Assembly: GCF_026240095.1 (NCBI RefSeq)
Contig: NZ_JAPIVG010000008.1
Coordinates: forward strand, 16,364-80,363
Reading direction: 5' to 3'
DNA length: 64,000 nt
DNA from: Pedobacter sandarakinus
GTDB lineage: Bacteria; Bacteroidota; Bacteroidia; Sphingobacteriales; Sphingobacteriaceae
Shown here: piece by piece, positions 35,201 through 43,203 of the stretch
Layout: each line of letters begins with the position of its first letter
How positions within the stretch are numbered: the stretch's first letter is position 1
Made by a program: the position numbers and the translations under genes
Notes under the pieces: model-generated
Database searches by the model: none
Told to the model about the DNA's origin: nothing
What the model saw: only the letters and a program-made list of their open reading frames with translations

Positions 35201-36481
35201 CTTTCTGGCATAGATCAGCTTTGCATATTGATCTGGACCACCATTTCCCTGGAAAAACGGAATGATGGCATTTGAGTTGGTTAGCCTTGCATCTGCAGGG
35301 AGACTTGCCAATAAAGTATTCGATTGCTGGGGAAAACCCGTAGCGGTTGTACCGGCTGGAAGTGCTGAACCTCCCCCAACTATTGAGCCTGGGTTAAATG
35401 GTTGGTTTTCGCCCAAATTTAAGAAGCCTAATACATCCCTAGAATCAGTGGTATTACCTGCCTTATTGGTAATCCAAACCTCTATTTTTGTAATCTGAAT
35501 GGGCGATGTAATAATCGGCGCATTTGCCAGGTGCTTATTGTAATTATTCCTGAAATATTGTGCTAGAAAATAATGCTTGTTTGCCTCATAGCTATCGGCA
35601 CTGATGCTAAATTCATTTTGTTGGGCACCATTGGTAATGCGCAATTCCCTCGATTGAGATTTCTGTTGGGTATAAACACTCGTAACGTTAAGTTTACCAA
35701 ATTGAAGTTGCGTTTTCAAGCCGAAAAGTGCCTGCGTACCTGTAATTAGGCTTGTATTCAAAGGTAAGCTTACATTACCAGCCTCAATCTTTTTAATAAT
35801 ATCATCCGGTCCGCCGGTATAATCGAGCTTAATCTGATTTTCAAAATCGAATTGCGCTTCGGTGTTGTAGTTACTTTTGATCTTAAGTTTCGTTCCGATA
35901 TTCCCAACCAGGTCCATTTGAATCCTTTGGTTGAAATCGAAGTTGGTTTGCACACGTTGACGCTCGTTAAATAAAGGATTTTCATTCTTATTAATACGAC
36001 CAAGGAAGGTAAGTTCAGCTTCGCCACGCGGCTGGATATCTATCGTGCTTCCACCAAAAAGTTTTTCGAAAGCCTTGCTATTGACCTGTATTTTCGGAAT
36101 GATTCCTGTACTTCTGAAATCGCTTACCTCAGCATTGGAGATACTACGCCAGTTACCCCGTTTAACTTCGCTATTTACAAGCCTGGAGTACTCATCAAGA
36201 GTAAGGTATTGTGTTTGCGTAACATACTTATCGCCAATAAGTTCCTTAACAATATATCGTTTATTTTTAGCATCATATTCTACCACCCGCCTGATGTTAT
36301 TTGGCAGAGGATAGAATGGGTTTGTTGAAGGACTAATGCCTAGAAGTTGTTTTTCTCGGAGGCTAAAATTATTTTTTGACGCAGCAGTATCCGCTTTGCC
36401 TGGAACAACTTGAGAGAAAGCGTTTTTGGTAGCAAATAGAAAACAAGGGATGAGAAATAGGAGTGTAGAAATTCTCTTCAA
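29300..36481 (-). CDS. sprA: cell-surface protein SprA, type IX secretion translocon
   Basis: 2393 aa, in the size range of SprA/Sov. Signal peptide MKRISTLLFLIPCFLFATKN followed by NAFSQ. The chain is dominated by beta-barrel strands; recognisable segments include TEFDRLNQQNEKKPDG, FYGEFAQLVPGHPRALN, GVSYLDDFEASRSIIDLKSA, NVGFIEMWVLDPFIYNRNN and the C-terminal barrel end FSNFGFSLRFTLN. SprA forms the giant outer-membrane pore through which type IX cargo passes. TTG is the only start that keeps the signal peptide. It is 12 bp after ruvA; the ruvA-sprA order is conserved in Bacteroidota. Confidence 0.95.
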   Translation of the reverse strand: MKRISTLLFLIPCFLFATKNAFSQVVPGKADTAASKNNFSLREKQLLGISPSTNPFYPLPNNIRRVVEYDAKNKRYIVKELIGDKYVTQTQYLTLDEYSRLVNSEVKRGNWRSISNAEVSDFRSTGIIPKIQVNSKAFEKLFGGSTIDIQPRGEAELTFLGRINKNENPLFNERQRVQTNFDFNQRIQMDLVGNIGTKLKIKSNYNTEAQFDFENQIKLDYTGGPDDIIKKIEAGNVSLPLNTSLITGTQALFGLKTQLQFGKLNVTSVYTQQKSQSRELRITNGAQQNEFSISADSYEANKHYFLAQYFRNNYNKHLANAPIITSPIQITKIEVWITNKAGNTTDSRDVLGFLNLGENQPFNPGSIVGGGSALPAGTTATGFPQQSNTLLASLPADARLTNSNAIIPFFQGNGGPDQYAKLIYARKLTEREFTFQPQLGYISLNNPLNADEVLAVAYRYTYNGVEYQVGEFSTDVTFDAANPKVLYAKLLKNETTKINLPTWDLMMKNIYSIGGYQISPLNFKLDIFRIDNETGVEKPIMTEGQNTANKQWISLTEFDRLNQQNEKKPDGIFDFVAANNAFGSYFSNNATSNNQFGSGLSPSGLASLVNNTNTGYITIDPANGRIIFPIIEPFGNDLANKFLPSEQALIDKYTFRALYDSTQTIARQLFQNQNRYFIKGRYQSEVSSEFSLNAINVPEGSVKVFAGTMPLQEGVDYTVDYQGGRVSIINQALLTSGQPIRITTENNELFGLQQRSLFGTRLDYRVNNKLNLGGTLMNLTEKPLTQKVNIGEEPISNTIWGADINYSSPSRFLTKLVDKLPFLSTKAPSNVTFYGEFAQLVPGHPRALNFAGSKNGVSYLDDFEASRSIIDLKSAISWQLSGTPQDFPESQLVNDLAYGYNRARVAFYNIDPTFYNSNATTTPSNIRNNRNELSNHYVRQVIEQEVFPFKETATGQALNITTLDVAYYPTVRGPYNYTTTGFGNDGKLTNPKQRWGGFQRKIETNDFEALNVGFIEMWVLDPFIYNRNNQGGDVYFNLGNISEDILKDGRKSLENGLPATNDPSKYDETNWGRVPKLQPVIQAFDNDPDARRAQDVGLDGLSDANEKAKFATAINQIKSQLNATAAAEIDADPSSDNYSYFRGPALDQINAGILKRYEKYNGPEGNSKTSQQSQEELGLENSASTALPDGEDINRDNNMTQSDEYYQYKVSMRPNDLVVGQNFITDKVTSQVRLANGNTQAVTWYQFRIPITQYEKKVGNIQDFKSIRFFRMFLTNFADTAIMRFAKLQLIRGEWREFNAKNVADQVIVDPNLPAFTPDNSTVEVSTVNIEENGRRTPIPYVTPPGILRERDYSNYRGDTRLNEQSLAVTVKNLRDGYGRAAFKTAYSDFRSYKHLEMFIHAEAINNDNLSDRDVSAFLRIGTDNQDNYYEYVMPLKITTPGTSDPDAIWPEANRMDIDLTFFQNAKLARNVARQANGQPWPINVPFPYTDGDRTILVKGQPDMSKVRVYMMGVRNPLRNANTLESDDGLDKNVVVWFNELRLTEFDEQGGWAATARLNLKLADFADVNVSGSKSTIGFGSIDSKVSERNRADNVLLDVSSAMELGKFLPQKSGVKIPMFVNYSKQVSTPQYNPRTPDIELKNALDQSSRAQKDSILNFAQDYTVRRGINFTNVRKERVNNAKPVRLWDIENFAASYAFTQYNHRDFINQSSIQNTYRASLQYSYAKEAKVYAPFEKIIKSNTLALLKDFNFSILPSAINFRIDVDRLYAENTLRNNDPNNAIPVFQNGFGTTFNKNFRMSRIYGIAWNLTRSLQLDFNATNYSIIDEPDGRIDGMKRDTVWQNLKRLGRTTDYNHNLNVTYTLPIEKIPGFNWLTVKTRYGTNFNWQTEPLSTLLDPNINLGNTVQNSRNIQVNPTLNFTMLYNKFGFLRNATTSNETSGKFKNFFINLLTSVKNLNANYVQTKGIFLPGYLPTTKYFGIDNVTGAPGLGFAFGSQRDIRDMALNNGWLTTDTLQTQLYVNTLREDLQFTGLIEPIRDLRITIRASKAQTRNFSSNFRYLASTNSFENLSAITTGDYSISYIALGTAFKEKNSSVVSTLFNQFMANRIIISKRLGAQNPNSAGQNAGFADGYGKESQDVLISAFMAAYTGKDAGSSKLNSFPRIPLPNWTLTYNGLTKIPFIADRFSSVDIRHGYRSAYNINGFNSLLRYQESNGFSVNRDANNNFLPEFQFAQVTVSEYFSPLIGVDTRFKNNLTASLELNRSRLLGLSLANSQLAQLSENNMVLGLGYRTNKFRFPFGLFKSLKMDNNMDFKLDVAIRDNKTVIYRADLLEAEVSGGSKNISLRPSVDYVLNQKFNIRLFYDSNITKPYTSQTFNTSFSNFGFSLRFTLN

Positions 36482-36493
36482 AGGCGTTACGAT

Positions 36494-37078
36494 CTATAAT
36501 TTTTTTAAAGCTTGTTTAATTAGTTGCTCAACCGAAAGTGTTCCCTCAGTAACTTTTAAAATCTGATCTATAGTTTTTTCGGCAGTTTGTTTGGCAAAAC
36601 CGAGCATTACCAATGCAGATAACGCTTCATCCTTCACGGTATTGTGCAGCGGCATAGAAATTAATGAGTCTGCCCCTTCTTTTTTAAGCTTATCCTGTAA
36701 TTCTAAAACCAGGCGTTGTGCGGTTTTTGCACCTAAGCCTTTAATTCGCTGGATTAGAGGTAAATCGGCTTTAACGATAGCTGTCTGAATTTCTACCGGG
36801 GTGATGGAAGATAAAATCATTCTTCCGGTATTTGGCCCGATGCCAGATACAGATATGAGATGCAAGAATAAACGACGCTCGCCCTCATCCGCAAAACCAT
36901 ATAAAGTGTGTGCATCTTCTTTTACATATAGCCAGGTATATAATTTACACCTTTCTGCATCAGCTAATGCACTATAAGTATTTAAAGAAATATTAATATG
37001 ATAGCCTATACCTCCGGCCTCTACCACAACAAACGCTGGGTTTTTATGTGTTAATTTACCATCGATATAGGCGTACAT
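36494..37078 (-). CDS. ruvA: Holliday junction branch-migration protein RuvA
   Basis: 194 aa. OB-fold start MYAYIDGKLTHKNPAFVVVE, helix-hairpin-helix segments LHLISVSGIGPNTGRMILSS and RIKGLGAKTAQRLVLELQDK, and a C-terminal domain III (LVMLGFAKQTAEKTIDQILK). It binds four-way junctions and loads RuvB. Downstream of maeB (50 bp) and directly upstream of sprA. Confidence 0.97.
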   Translation of the reverse strand: MYAYIDGKLTHKNPAFVVVEAGGIGYHINISLNTYSALADAERCKLYTWLYVKEDAHTLYGFADEGERRLFLHLISVSGIGPNTGRMILSSITPVEIQTAIVKADLPLIQRIKGLGAKTAQRLVLELQDKLKKEGADSLISMPLHNTVKDEALSALVMLGFAKQTAEKTIDQILKVTEGTLSVEQLIKQALKKL

Positions 37079-37128
37079 GAATGTTTGATTTTTATATATT
37101 ACCAGCTTTTAAACTGGTAATAAATTGA

Positions 37129-39447
37129 TTACTTCTTAGTTGTTTTTGTAAATATACCTTTTCGTTTCGAAGTTCCTGCAATTTCTTCTTTTGCCTGCGC
37201 ATCTACAACAGCAATAGTTACCATATTTACAATTTCTCTAACCGAGCTACCCAACTGCACGATGTGCACAGGTTTGTTTAAGCCTAATAAAATCGGACCA
37301 ACCGCCTCTGCACCACCCAATTCCTGCAATAATTTATAAGCTATATTGCCAGATTCCAGGTTAGGAAAAACCAAGGTATTTGCGGGGGCATCTGCTAACG
37401 AACTGAACGGAAAATTTTCTTTCAATAAATCGTTGTTGATAGCAAAGTTTCCTTGCATCTCGCCATCTACAATAACCTCTGGATGATTCTTATGCAAGAG
37501 TTTAGCCGTCTCTCTCACCTTATTTGGTGTAACACCATCGTTAGAACCGAAGTTAGAGTATGATAACAATGCGATACGTGGTTTGATATTGAACTGTTTA
37601 ACAGATTTATCTAACAATAAGGTAATGTCTACCAACTCTTCAGCCGTTGGATCTACGTTAACAGTAGTATCTCCAAAGAAAACCGGCCCCTTTTTAGTCA
37701 TCATCATGTACATACCCGCCACACGCTTAACGCTTGGATCAACCCCAATTACTCGTAAAGCAGGCTTGATGGTAGATCCGTAGTCTTTAGTTAAACCAGA
37801 AATCATGGCATCAGCTTCGCCGAATTCTACCATAGATGCACCATAATAGTTCCGATCTCTCAATAACTTGGTCGCATCGTTCAAAGAAATTCCCTTACGC
37901 TGGCGTTTCTTATAAAGTGCTTCTGCATACTGCTTGGTTTTTTCGGCATTTTGCATCTGATCGATAATCTCCACACCATCTAGCTCAAGCGCATGCTCAT
38001 CGATAATAGATTGTATTTTCTCCTTATTTCCTAAAAGGATTGGAATAGCTATGTTATCATCTTTAACAATCTGTGCTGCCTTTAAAATCTTATAATTATC
38101 AGCTTCAGCAAATACCACACGTTTAGGATCGGTCTTCGCTTTGGTGGTAATCGATCTCATGATGGCATCATCCAAGCCTAAGCGTTTACGCAACTCCTCA
38201 TTGTATGCATCCCAATCAGTAATAATTTTTCTTGCGACACCACTTTCGATAGCAGCTTTAGCAACGGCTGTAGATACTTCGGTTATCAACCTGAAATCAA
38301 CTGGTTTTGGGATAATATATTCTTTACCGAACTTTAGGTTACGGGCATTGTAAGCTAAGTTTACGGCTTCAGGCACCGATTTCTTGGCCAATTCTGCAAT
38401 GGCTCTTACCGCAGCAATTTTCATTGGTTCGTTAATGCTCGTTGCACGTACATCAAGCGCTCCGCGGAAAATATACGGGAAACCCAATACGTTGTTAACC
38501 TGATTAGGATAATCTGAACGGCCAGTGGCCATAATTACGTCTTTACGCGTTTTAATGGCTAGCTCATAAGCTATTTCAGGATTAGGATTAGCCATAGCAA
38601 AAACGATAGGGTTTTTCGCCATTGAAAGCAACATTTGTGCACTCACACAATCGGCAGACGATAAACCGATAAAAACATCAGCATCTTTCATCGCTTCTTC
38701 TAACGTGCTAATGTTACGAGCGGTAGCAAACTCTGCTTTCGTCGCATCTAATACCTCACGGTCTTTGCGAATTACACCAGAACGATCGCACATAACGATG
38801 TTCTCTTTTTTTGCACCTAAAGAAACATACAGCTTGGTACAAGAAATTGCAGCGGCGCCAGCGCCATTCACTACAATTTTTATCTTGTCCATTTTTTTCT
38901 TGATAATTTCGCAAGCGTTTAGCAACGCAGCAGCAGATATGATAGCAGTACCATGTTGGTCATCATGCATCACCGGAATATTCATCTCCTCTTTCAGGCG
39001 ACGTTCGATTTCGAAACATTCTGGTGCTTTAATATCTTCGAGGTTTACGCCTCCAAACGTTGGCTCTAAAGCCTTTACAATCTTTACAAATTCATCAACA
39101 TTTTTGGTGTCCAATTCCAAATCGAACACATCAATATCAGCGAAGATTTTAAATAATAAACCTTTGCCTTCCATAACTGGTTTGCCTGCCTCCGGACCAA
39201 TATCGCCAAGGCCCAAAACGGCAGTACCATTACTAATTACCGCAACCAGGTTGCCTTTGGCGGTATATTTATAAACATCTTCTGTATTTTCAGCAATTTT
39301 TAAACATGGCTCTGCAACGCCTGGAGAATACGCTAAAGTTAAATCTCTTTGCGAATTAGTAGGTTTGGTTGGTACTACTTGTATCTTTCCCGGACGGCCC
39401 TGCGAGTGGTAATCAAGCGCATCTTGCTTTCTAGTGGTTTTACTCAT
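37129..39447 (-). CDS. maeB: NADP-dependent malic enzyme with phosphotransacetylase-like domain
   Basis: 772 aa. Malic enzyme part (about 1-430): LTLAYSPGVAEPCLKIAENT, the MHDDQHGTAIISAAALLNAC motif and the NAD(P)-binding VVNGAGAAAISCTKLYVSLG. The C-terminal part (about 440-760) is phosphate-acetyltransferase-like (MISGLTKDYGSTIKPALRVI, DGEMQGNFAINNDLL). Decarboxylates malate to pyruvate with NADPH; the PTA-like part is usually regulatory in this class. It has its own promoter. Confidence 0.95.
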   Translation of the reverse strand: MSKTTRKQDALDYHSQGRPGKIQVVPTKPTNSQRDLTLAYSPGVAEPCLKIAENTEDVYKYTAKGNLVAVISNGTAVLGLGDIGPEAGKPVMEGKGLLFKIFADIDVFDLELDTKNVDEFVKIVKALEPTFGGVNLEDIKAPECFEIERRLKEEMNIPVMHDDQHGTAIISAAALLNACEIIKKKMDKIKIVVNGAGAAAISCTKLYVSLGAKKENIVMCDRSGVIRKDREVLDATKAEFATARNISTLEEAMKDADVFIGLSSADCVSAQMLLSMAKNPIVFAMANPNPEIAYELAIKTRKDVIMATGRSDYPNQVNNVLGFPYIFRGALDVRATSINEPMKIAAVRAIAELAKKSVPEAVNLAYNARNLKFGKEYIIPKPVDFRLITEVSTAVAKAAIESGVARKIITDWDAYNEELRKRLGLDDAIMRSITTKAKTDPKRVVFAEADNYKILKAAQIVKDDNIAIPILLGNKEKIQSIIDEHALELDGVEIIDQMQNAEKTKQYAEALYKKRQRKGISLNDATKLLRDRNYYGASMVEFGEADAMISGLTKDYGSTIKPALRVIGVDPSVKRVAGMYMMMTKKGPVFFGDTTVNVDPTAEELVDITLLLDKSVKQFNIKPRIALLSYSNFGSNDGVTPNKVRETAKLLHKNHPEVIVDGEMQGNFAINNDLLKENFPFSSLADAPANTLVFPNLESGNIAYKLLQELGGAEAVGPILLGLNKPVHIVQLGSSVREIVNMVTIAVVDAQAKEEIAGTSKRKGIFTKTTKK

Positions 39448-39470
39448 TACGTAACTTATTAGTGACGCTG

Positions 39471-39500
39471 CAAAGGTACAATTCTTTTATTGGGCAGAAA
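39471..39500 (-). promoter_or_regulatory. promoter of maeB
   Basis: TACCTTTG at 39478-39471 (minus) with a TTTTC element 18 nt upstream. The predicted leader is about 20 nt. Confidence 0.5.
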
Positions 39501-39702
39501 ATAAATATAATAGTAATTAAGTTATTACCTAAATGTCCAAACAGCTGCGACCCAAGGTAAGATTAGAAAATAAAAGGAGGATAGAATAGAGAATCCTGTT
39601 CATAGAAACTGATTGGCCAGATCAAAAACTTGGTGGTTTTTGGAACTGCAAATAGATTATTTTCACGAAGCGCTTAAGAAACGTTAAGATGTGCCGTTGA
39701 GC

Positions 39703-41106
39703 TTACCCTTTACCAATCTTTAAAACCATGCCTGCCTGCAAACCAGCTTTGCTAAGTTTATTGTCGCGTTTTATACTCTGTACGGTTGCACCATCAAACT
39801 TCTCGGCAATTTCCGACAAGGTATCTCCAACTTTAACTTTATAACTTAAATAGGATACCGGCGGCTTTAAGCGATTTACATTTCTTGCAAGAATTTTCAG
39901 CTTCTGGCCAGGAACAATGGTTTTGCTTTTAAGGCCATTCCATACACGCAAATCCTGAACCTCTACACCATATTTATTAGCAACCGTTGTTAAATTTTGA
40001 CCTTGCACCACCTTATGGTAAACCACCGAGCTGCTTGTAACAGTTTTTGCATGGAGTTTTCTTAAATCCCTGACATCGTCTGTGCTGGCCTGAATAATTT
40101 GAGTACTTCCTTCTACATCGCCTTCATTTAGCACCTCATAAACACTTGCAAAATCAATATCTCTAAGTTTAGGCATCACAATACGCTTAGGATCTTCATC
40201 TGTTCCATTTACAATCTTTTTCTTATAAGACGGGTTGAGTGCAAACAGTGCGGTCTCATCAACATTTAAAGCTTTGGCTAAATTTGCAAGTGAGACAAAA
40301 CGATTAGTTTGTACGGTATCCGTTTTTAAGAACATGTTGCAAGCCTGTGCGGTAATTTGATGCTTGGCAGAGTAGTGCATTACATACATGGCAGCAATGA
40401 ATGCAGGTACATAATTTCTCGTTTCTTTGGGTAAAAACTGGCGAATTTCCCAAAAATCCCGGGAGTTTGCCTTAATCATTGCCCGGGTAACATTACCCTT
40501 GCCACAATTATAAGCTGCAATAGCCAATAACCAATCGCCTAATTCTTCATATGCATCTCTGAAATACGCAGCCGCTGCATAGCTGGCCTGGATAGGGTCT
40601 TTACGTTCATCAACAAAGTTATCCATTTTTAAGCCATAAGCTTTGCCTGTCCCAAACATGAATTGCCAGATTCCTGTAGCACCCACCCTAGATATGGCAT
40701 GGGGATTCATTTGCGATTCTACAATGGTAAGGTATTTTATCTCCTGTGGGATATTGAAATCATTAAGTGCCTTATCGAAAATTGGAAAATAGTAATTCGC
40801 CAATCCCATCATCTTACCAAACATATCTTTCCGTTTGGCATAGATATCAATGTATTGCTGCACATATTCATTATAAGGCAACGGTACAGTTTTGGTAATC
40901 GAATCTAAACGAAGTTTATAAATATAATTTTGCCCCATTAGCAATGGGTTTTCATAAATAGAAGGCACTGCAGTAGTATCTGTATTGATGAAAATATTAT
41001 TCTGAGGCCTGGAAACGCTATCTTTTTTAAGAATCTGTTGGGCTGATGTGGAAGAGATTAATCCGATTAGGGCACAAACTGAAATAAAAAGTAATTTTCT
41101 AATCAT
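39703..41106 (-). CDS. membrane-bound lytic murein transglycosylase D-like, with LysM domains
   Basis: 467 aa from the ATG at 41106 (the frame opens at a TTG at 41112). Signal peptide MIRKLLFISVCALIGLISST, SLT catalytic domain about 95-235 with catalytic Glu in YLTIVESQMNPHAISRVGAT and GIWQFMFGTGKAYGL, AIAAYNCGKGNVTRAM; then two C-terminal LysM domains (VVQGQNLTTVANKYGVEVQD; VKVGDTLSEIAEKF). It cleaves the glycan chain with 1,6-anhydro product formation. Between gatA and maeB. Confidence 0.93.
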   Translation of the reverse strand: MIRKLLFISVCALIGLISSTSAQQILKKDSVSRPQNNIFINTDTTAVPSIYENPLLMGQNYIYKLRLDSITKTVPLPYNEYVQQYIDIYAKRKDMFGKMMGLANYYFPIFDKALNDFNIPQEIKYLTIVESQMNPHAISRVGATGIWQFMFGTGKAYGLKMDNFVDERKDPIQASYAAAAYFRDAYEELGDWLLAIAAYNCGKGNVTRAMIKANSRDFWEIRQFLPKETRNYVPAFIAAMYVMHYSAKHQITAQACNMFLKTDTVQTNRFVSLANLAKALNVDETALFALNPSYKKKIVNGTDEDPKRIVMPKLRDIDFASVYEVLNEGDVEGSTQIIQASTDDVRDLRKLHAKTVTSSSVVYHKVVQGQNLTTVANKYGVEVQDLRVWNGLKSKTIVPGQKLKILARNVNRLKPPVSYLSYKVKVGDTLSEIAEKFDGATVQSIKRDNKLSKAGLQAGMVLKIGKG

Positions 41107-41150
41107 GAGCAAATGCGATTATAAATCAGTGATTAACCCTATAGGCTTCA

Positions 41151-42578
41151 CTAACTTGATAAAAAATCATGAGAAAAAGCCAGGAGCTTGTCTTCCTCGA
41201 AATGTTTGGCAGTAAATTGAATACTTAACGGCAAACCTGCAGCATTATTGCCCAAGGGCAAAGCAATAGCAGGATTACCACTTAAGGAAGGCAACACAGT
41301 AAAGATATCGGCCATATACATAACTAGTGCATCTTGTACATTGTCGCCAATTTTGAAGGCTGCCGTAGGTGCCACTGGCGATAATATGAGGTCGAAATCT
41401 ACAAACAAGGCAGCCAACTTTTCCCTGATTAACCGCCTAACCTGCTGTGCTTTCTGATAATAGGCATCGTAATAACCGGCACTTAACACAAAAGTGCCTA
41501 ATAAAATACGGCGCTTTACTTCCTCTCCAAACCCTTCTGCTCTAGATCTTTTATATAGCTCCGTTAAGGATTTTGCTTCCGTGTTGCGGTAACCATAATG
41601 CACACCATCATATCTAGATAGGTTAGAAGAAGCCTCTGCTGTGGTTAATATGTAATAAGCAGGTACCAGGTAATCTAAAAGATCAAAAGAAACATATTCA
41701 ATAACATGCCCTTTAGCTTTCAGAGAAGATATTGATTGTAATATGGCTTCTTTAACTTCAGGATCAAGCGCATCGCTTTCAATGGTTTCCTTTAGTACTC
41801 CAATTTTCTGCTTCTGGCTGTTTTGTAGCTGTGCAGGATAATCCGGAACTGGAACAGTAGCAACAGTAGAATCGTGTTCATCAGCACCCGCTAAAACTTG
41901 CAACAGTAGCGCAGCATCTTCAACAGATGATGTAATTGGCCCTACCTGATCAAAAGATGAGGCATAAGCAATTACCCCGTAGCGAGAGATCCTCCCATAA
42001 GTTGGCTTTAAACCAATTTGACCACAAAATGCTGCCGGCTGCCTCACCGAACCGCCAGTATCAGTGCCTAGCGCTGCCAAACACATATCGGCTTGTACCG
42101 CTACTGCAGAACCTCCAGATGACCCGCCAGGAACCAAATTTGGATCTGCCGCATTCTTCACGACGCCAAAATATGAAGTCTCATTAGAGCCGCCCATTGC
42201 AAATTCATCACAATTTAAACGACCAATAATTACCGCATCTTCTTGCAATAAACGCGTTACAACTGTTGATGAATAGGGCGATACAAAACCATCGAGCATT
42301 TTTGAAGATGCCGTAACAACGTGATCTTTATAACAGATATTGTCTTTGATACCAATAACCATTCCCGCAAGTTTACCTGCTGTGCCATTGTCTATCTTTA
42401 ATTGTACCGCCTTTGCCTGAACTTCTGCCGAATAAAAAAACACCTCATTAAATGCATTGAGGTGTTTATGATCTTCAATTTGCTTAAAGTAATAAGCCAA
42501 TAAATCGGGTAAAGTCAATTGCTTTTGCGAAATGAGCGCTTGTATCTCCTTAAGAGAGCTGTATTTCTTCAAAACCAA
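41151..42578 (-). CDS. gatA: Asp-tRNA(Asn)/Glu-tRNA(Gln) amidotransferase subunit A (amidase family)
   Basis: 475 aa. Amidase signature with catalytic Lys (VIGIKDNICYKD), cis-Ser and Ser nucleophile (GGSSGGSAVAVQADMCLAAL, LGTDTGGSVRQPAAFCG), and GatA-type GLKPTYGRISRYGVIAYASS. GatA releases ammonia from glutamine for transamidation. Start codon appears to be TTG (42578, or 42572). gatB and gatC are not adjacent. It lies 11 bp after tatA1, so it may share that transcript. Confidence 0.94.
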   Translation of the reverse strand: MVLKKYSSLKEIQALISQKQLTLPDLLAYYFKQIEDHKHLNAFNEVFFYSAEVQAKAVQLKIDNGTAGKLAGMVIGIKDNICYKDHVVTASSKMLDGFVSPYSSTVVTRLLQEDAVIIGRLNCDEFAMGGSNETSYFGVVKNAADPNLVPGGSSGGSAVAVQADMCLAALGTDTGGSVRQPAAFCGQIGLKPTYGRISRYGVIAYASSFDQVGPITSSVEDAALLLQVLAGADEHDSTVATVPVPDYPAQLQNSQKQKIGVLKETIESDALDPEVKEAILQSISSLKAKGHVIEYVSFDLLDYLVPAYYILTTAEASSNLSRYDGVHYGYRNTEAKSLTELYKRSRAEGFGEEVKRRILLGTFVLSAGYYDAYYQKAQQVRRLIREKLAALFVDFDLILSPVAPTAAFKIGDNVQDALVMYMADIFTVLPSLSGNPAIALPLGNNAAGLPLSIQFTAKHFEEDKLLAFSHDFLSS

Positions 42579-42589
42579 ACTTATTGCAA

Positions 42590-42790
42590 TTAAACAGTTT
42601 TATCACGGTTAGATGGATCTACTTGTTCGCCATCAACCCCATCTTTACCATCTTTAAATTCTTTAACGCCTTTACCTAAACCTCTCATCAGTTCAGGAAT
42701 TTTTTTGCCACCAAATAACAATAATACCACTACAGCAATAATGATAATTTCTGGCGTTCCAAGCATTGCTGCTATTGTTGTATTTAACAT
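42590..42790 (-). CDS. tatA: Sec-independent protein translocase TatA/E, copy 1
   Basis: 66 aa. N-terminal helix IIIIAVVVLLLFGGKKIPEL, the amphipathic helix MRGLGKGVKEFKDG and a short polar tail: the TatA plan. It forms the size-variable pore of the Tat system. Only 11 bp after the second tatA paralogue; tatC is not in the window. Confidence 0.94.
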   Translation of the reverse strand: MLNTTIAAMLGTPEIIIIAVVVLLLFGGKKIPELMRGLGKGVKEFKDGKDGVDGEQVDPSNRDKTV

Positions 42791-42801
42791 AACTTTTTTG
42801 T

Positions 42802-43158
42802 TTAAACTTTTTGACTGTCAGTTACAATTTTCTCGTCTATGGGTGTGCTTGAGGGATGAGCCATAGCTACTTTTTCATCTACAGCAGAACTTTCTTCAGT
42901 TGGTGCAGGTGTTTGGGTATCGTTATTTACAACATTTTCTGCCGTCTCTTCTTTATCCAAATCCATCGCATTAATATTTCTATGAATTTCTCGTTTCACA
43001 CCATCAGATGCATCTTTAAATTCTCTAATCCCTTTTCCTAAACCCCTTGCCAATTCGGGTAACTTTTTACCTCCAAACAACAAAAGTACAACCACTAAAA
43101 TGAGTACGATCTCAGATCCACCCATATTTAAAAACTCCAATAACGTGCCTTGATACAT
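42802..43158 (-). CDS. tatA: Sec-independent protein translocase TatA/E, copy 2 with acidic tail
   Basis: 118 aa from the ATG at 43158 (a GTG precedes at 43161). Same core as copy 1 (EIVLILVVVLLLFGGKKLPE, LARGLGKGIREFKDASDGVK), plus a C-terminal extension of about 65 residues rich in Glu, Thr, Pro and Val. The tandem pair arises from duplication; the longer one could serve a TatB-like role, which is inference. Confidence 0.92.
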   Translation of the reverse strand: MYQGTLLEFLNMGGSEIVLILVVVLLLFGGKKLPELARGLGKGIREFKDASDGVKREIHRNINAMDLDKEETAENVVNNDTQTPAPTEESSAVDEKVAMAHPSSTPIDEKIVTDSQKV

Positions 43159-43203
43159 CACTAATCTATTTTATACAAATATAAACATTTATTACGCTCT
43201 CTG

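Noticed and set aside
29300..36481. Multiple plus-strand frames of 60-110 codons inside sprA
   Set aside because: They are shadows of the continuous sprA reading frame and have no motifs.
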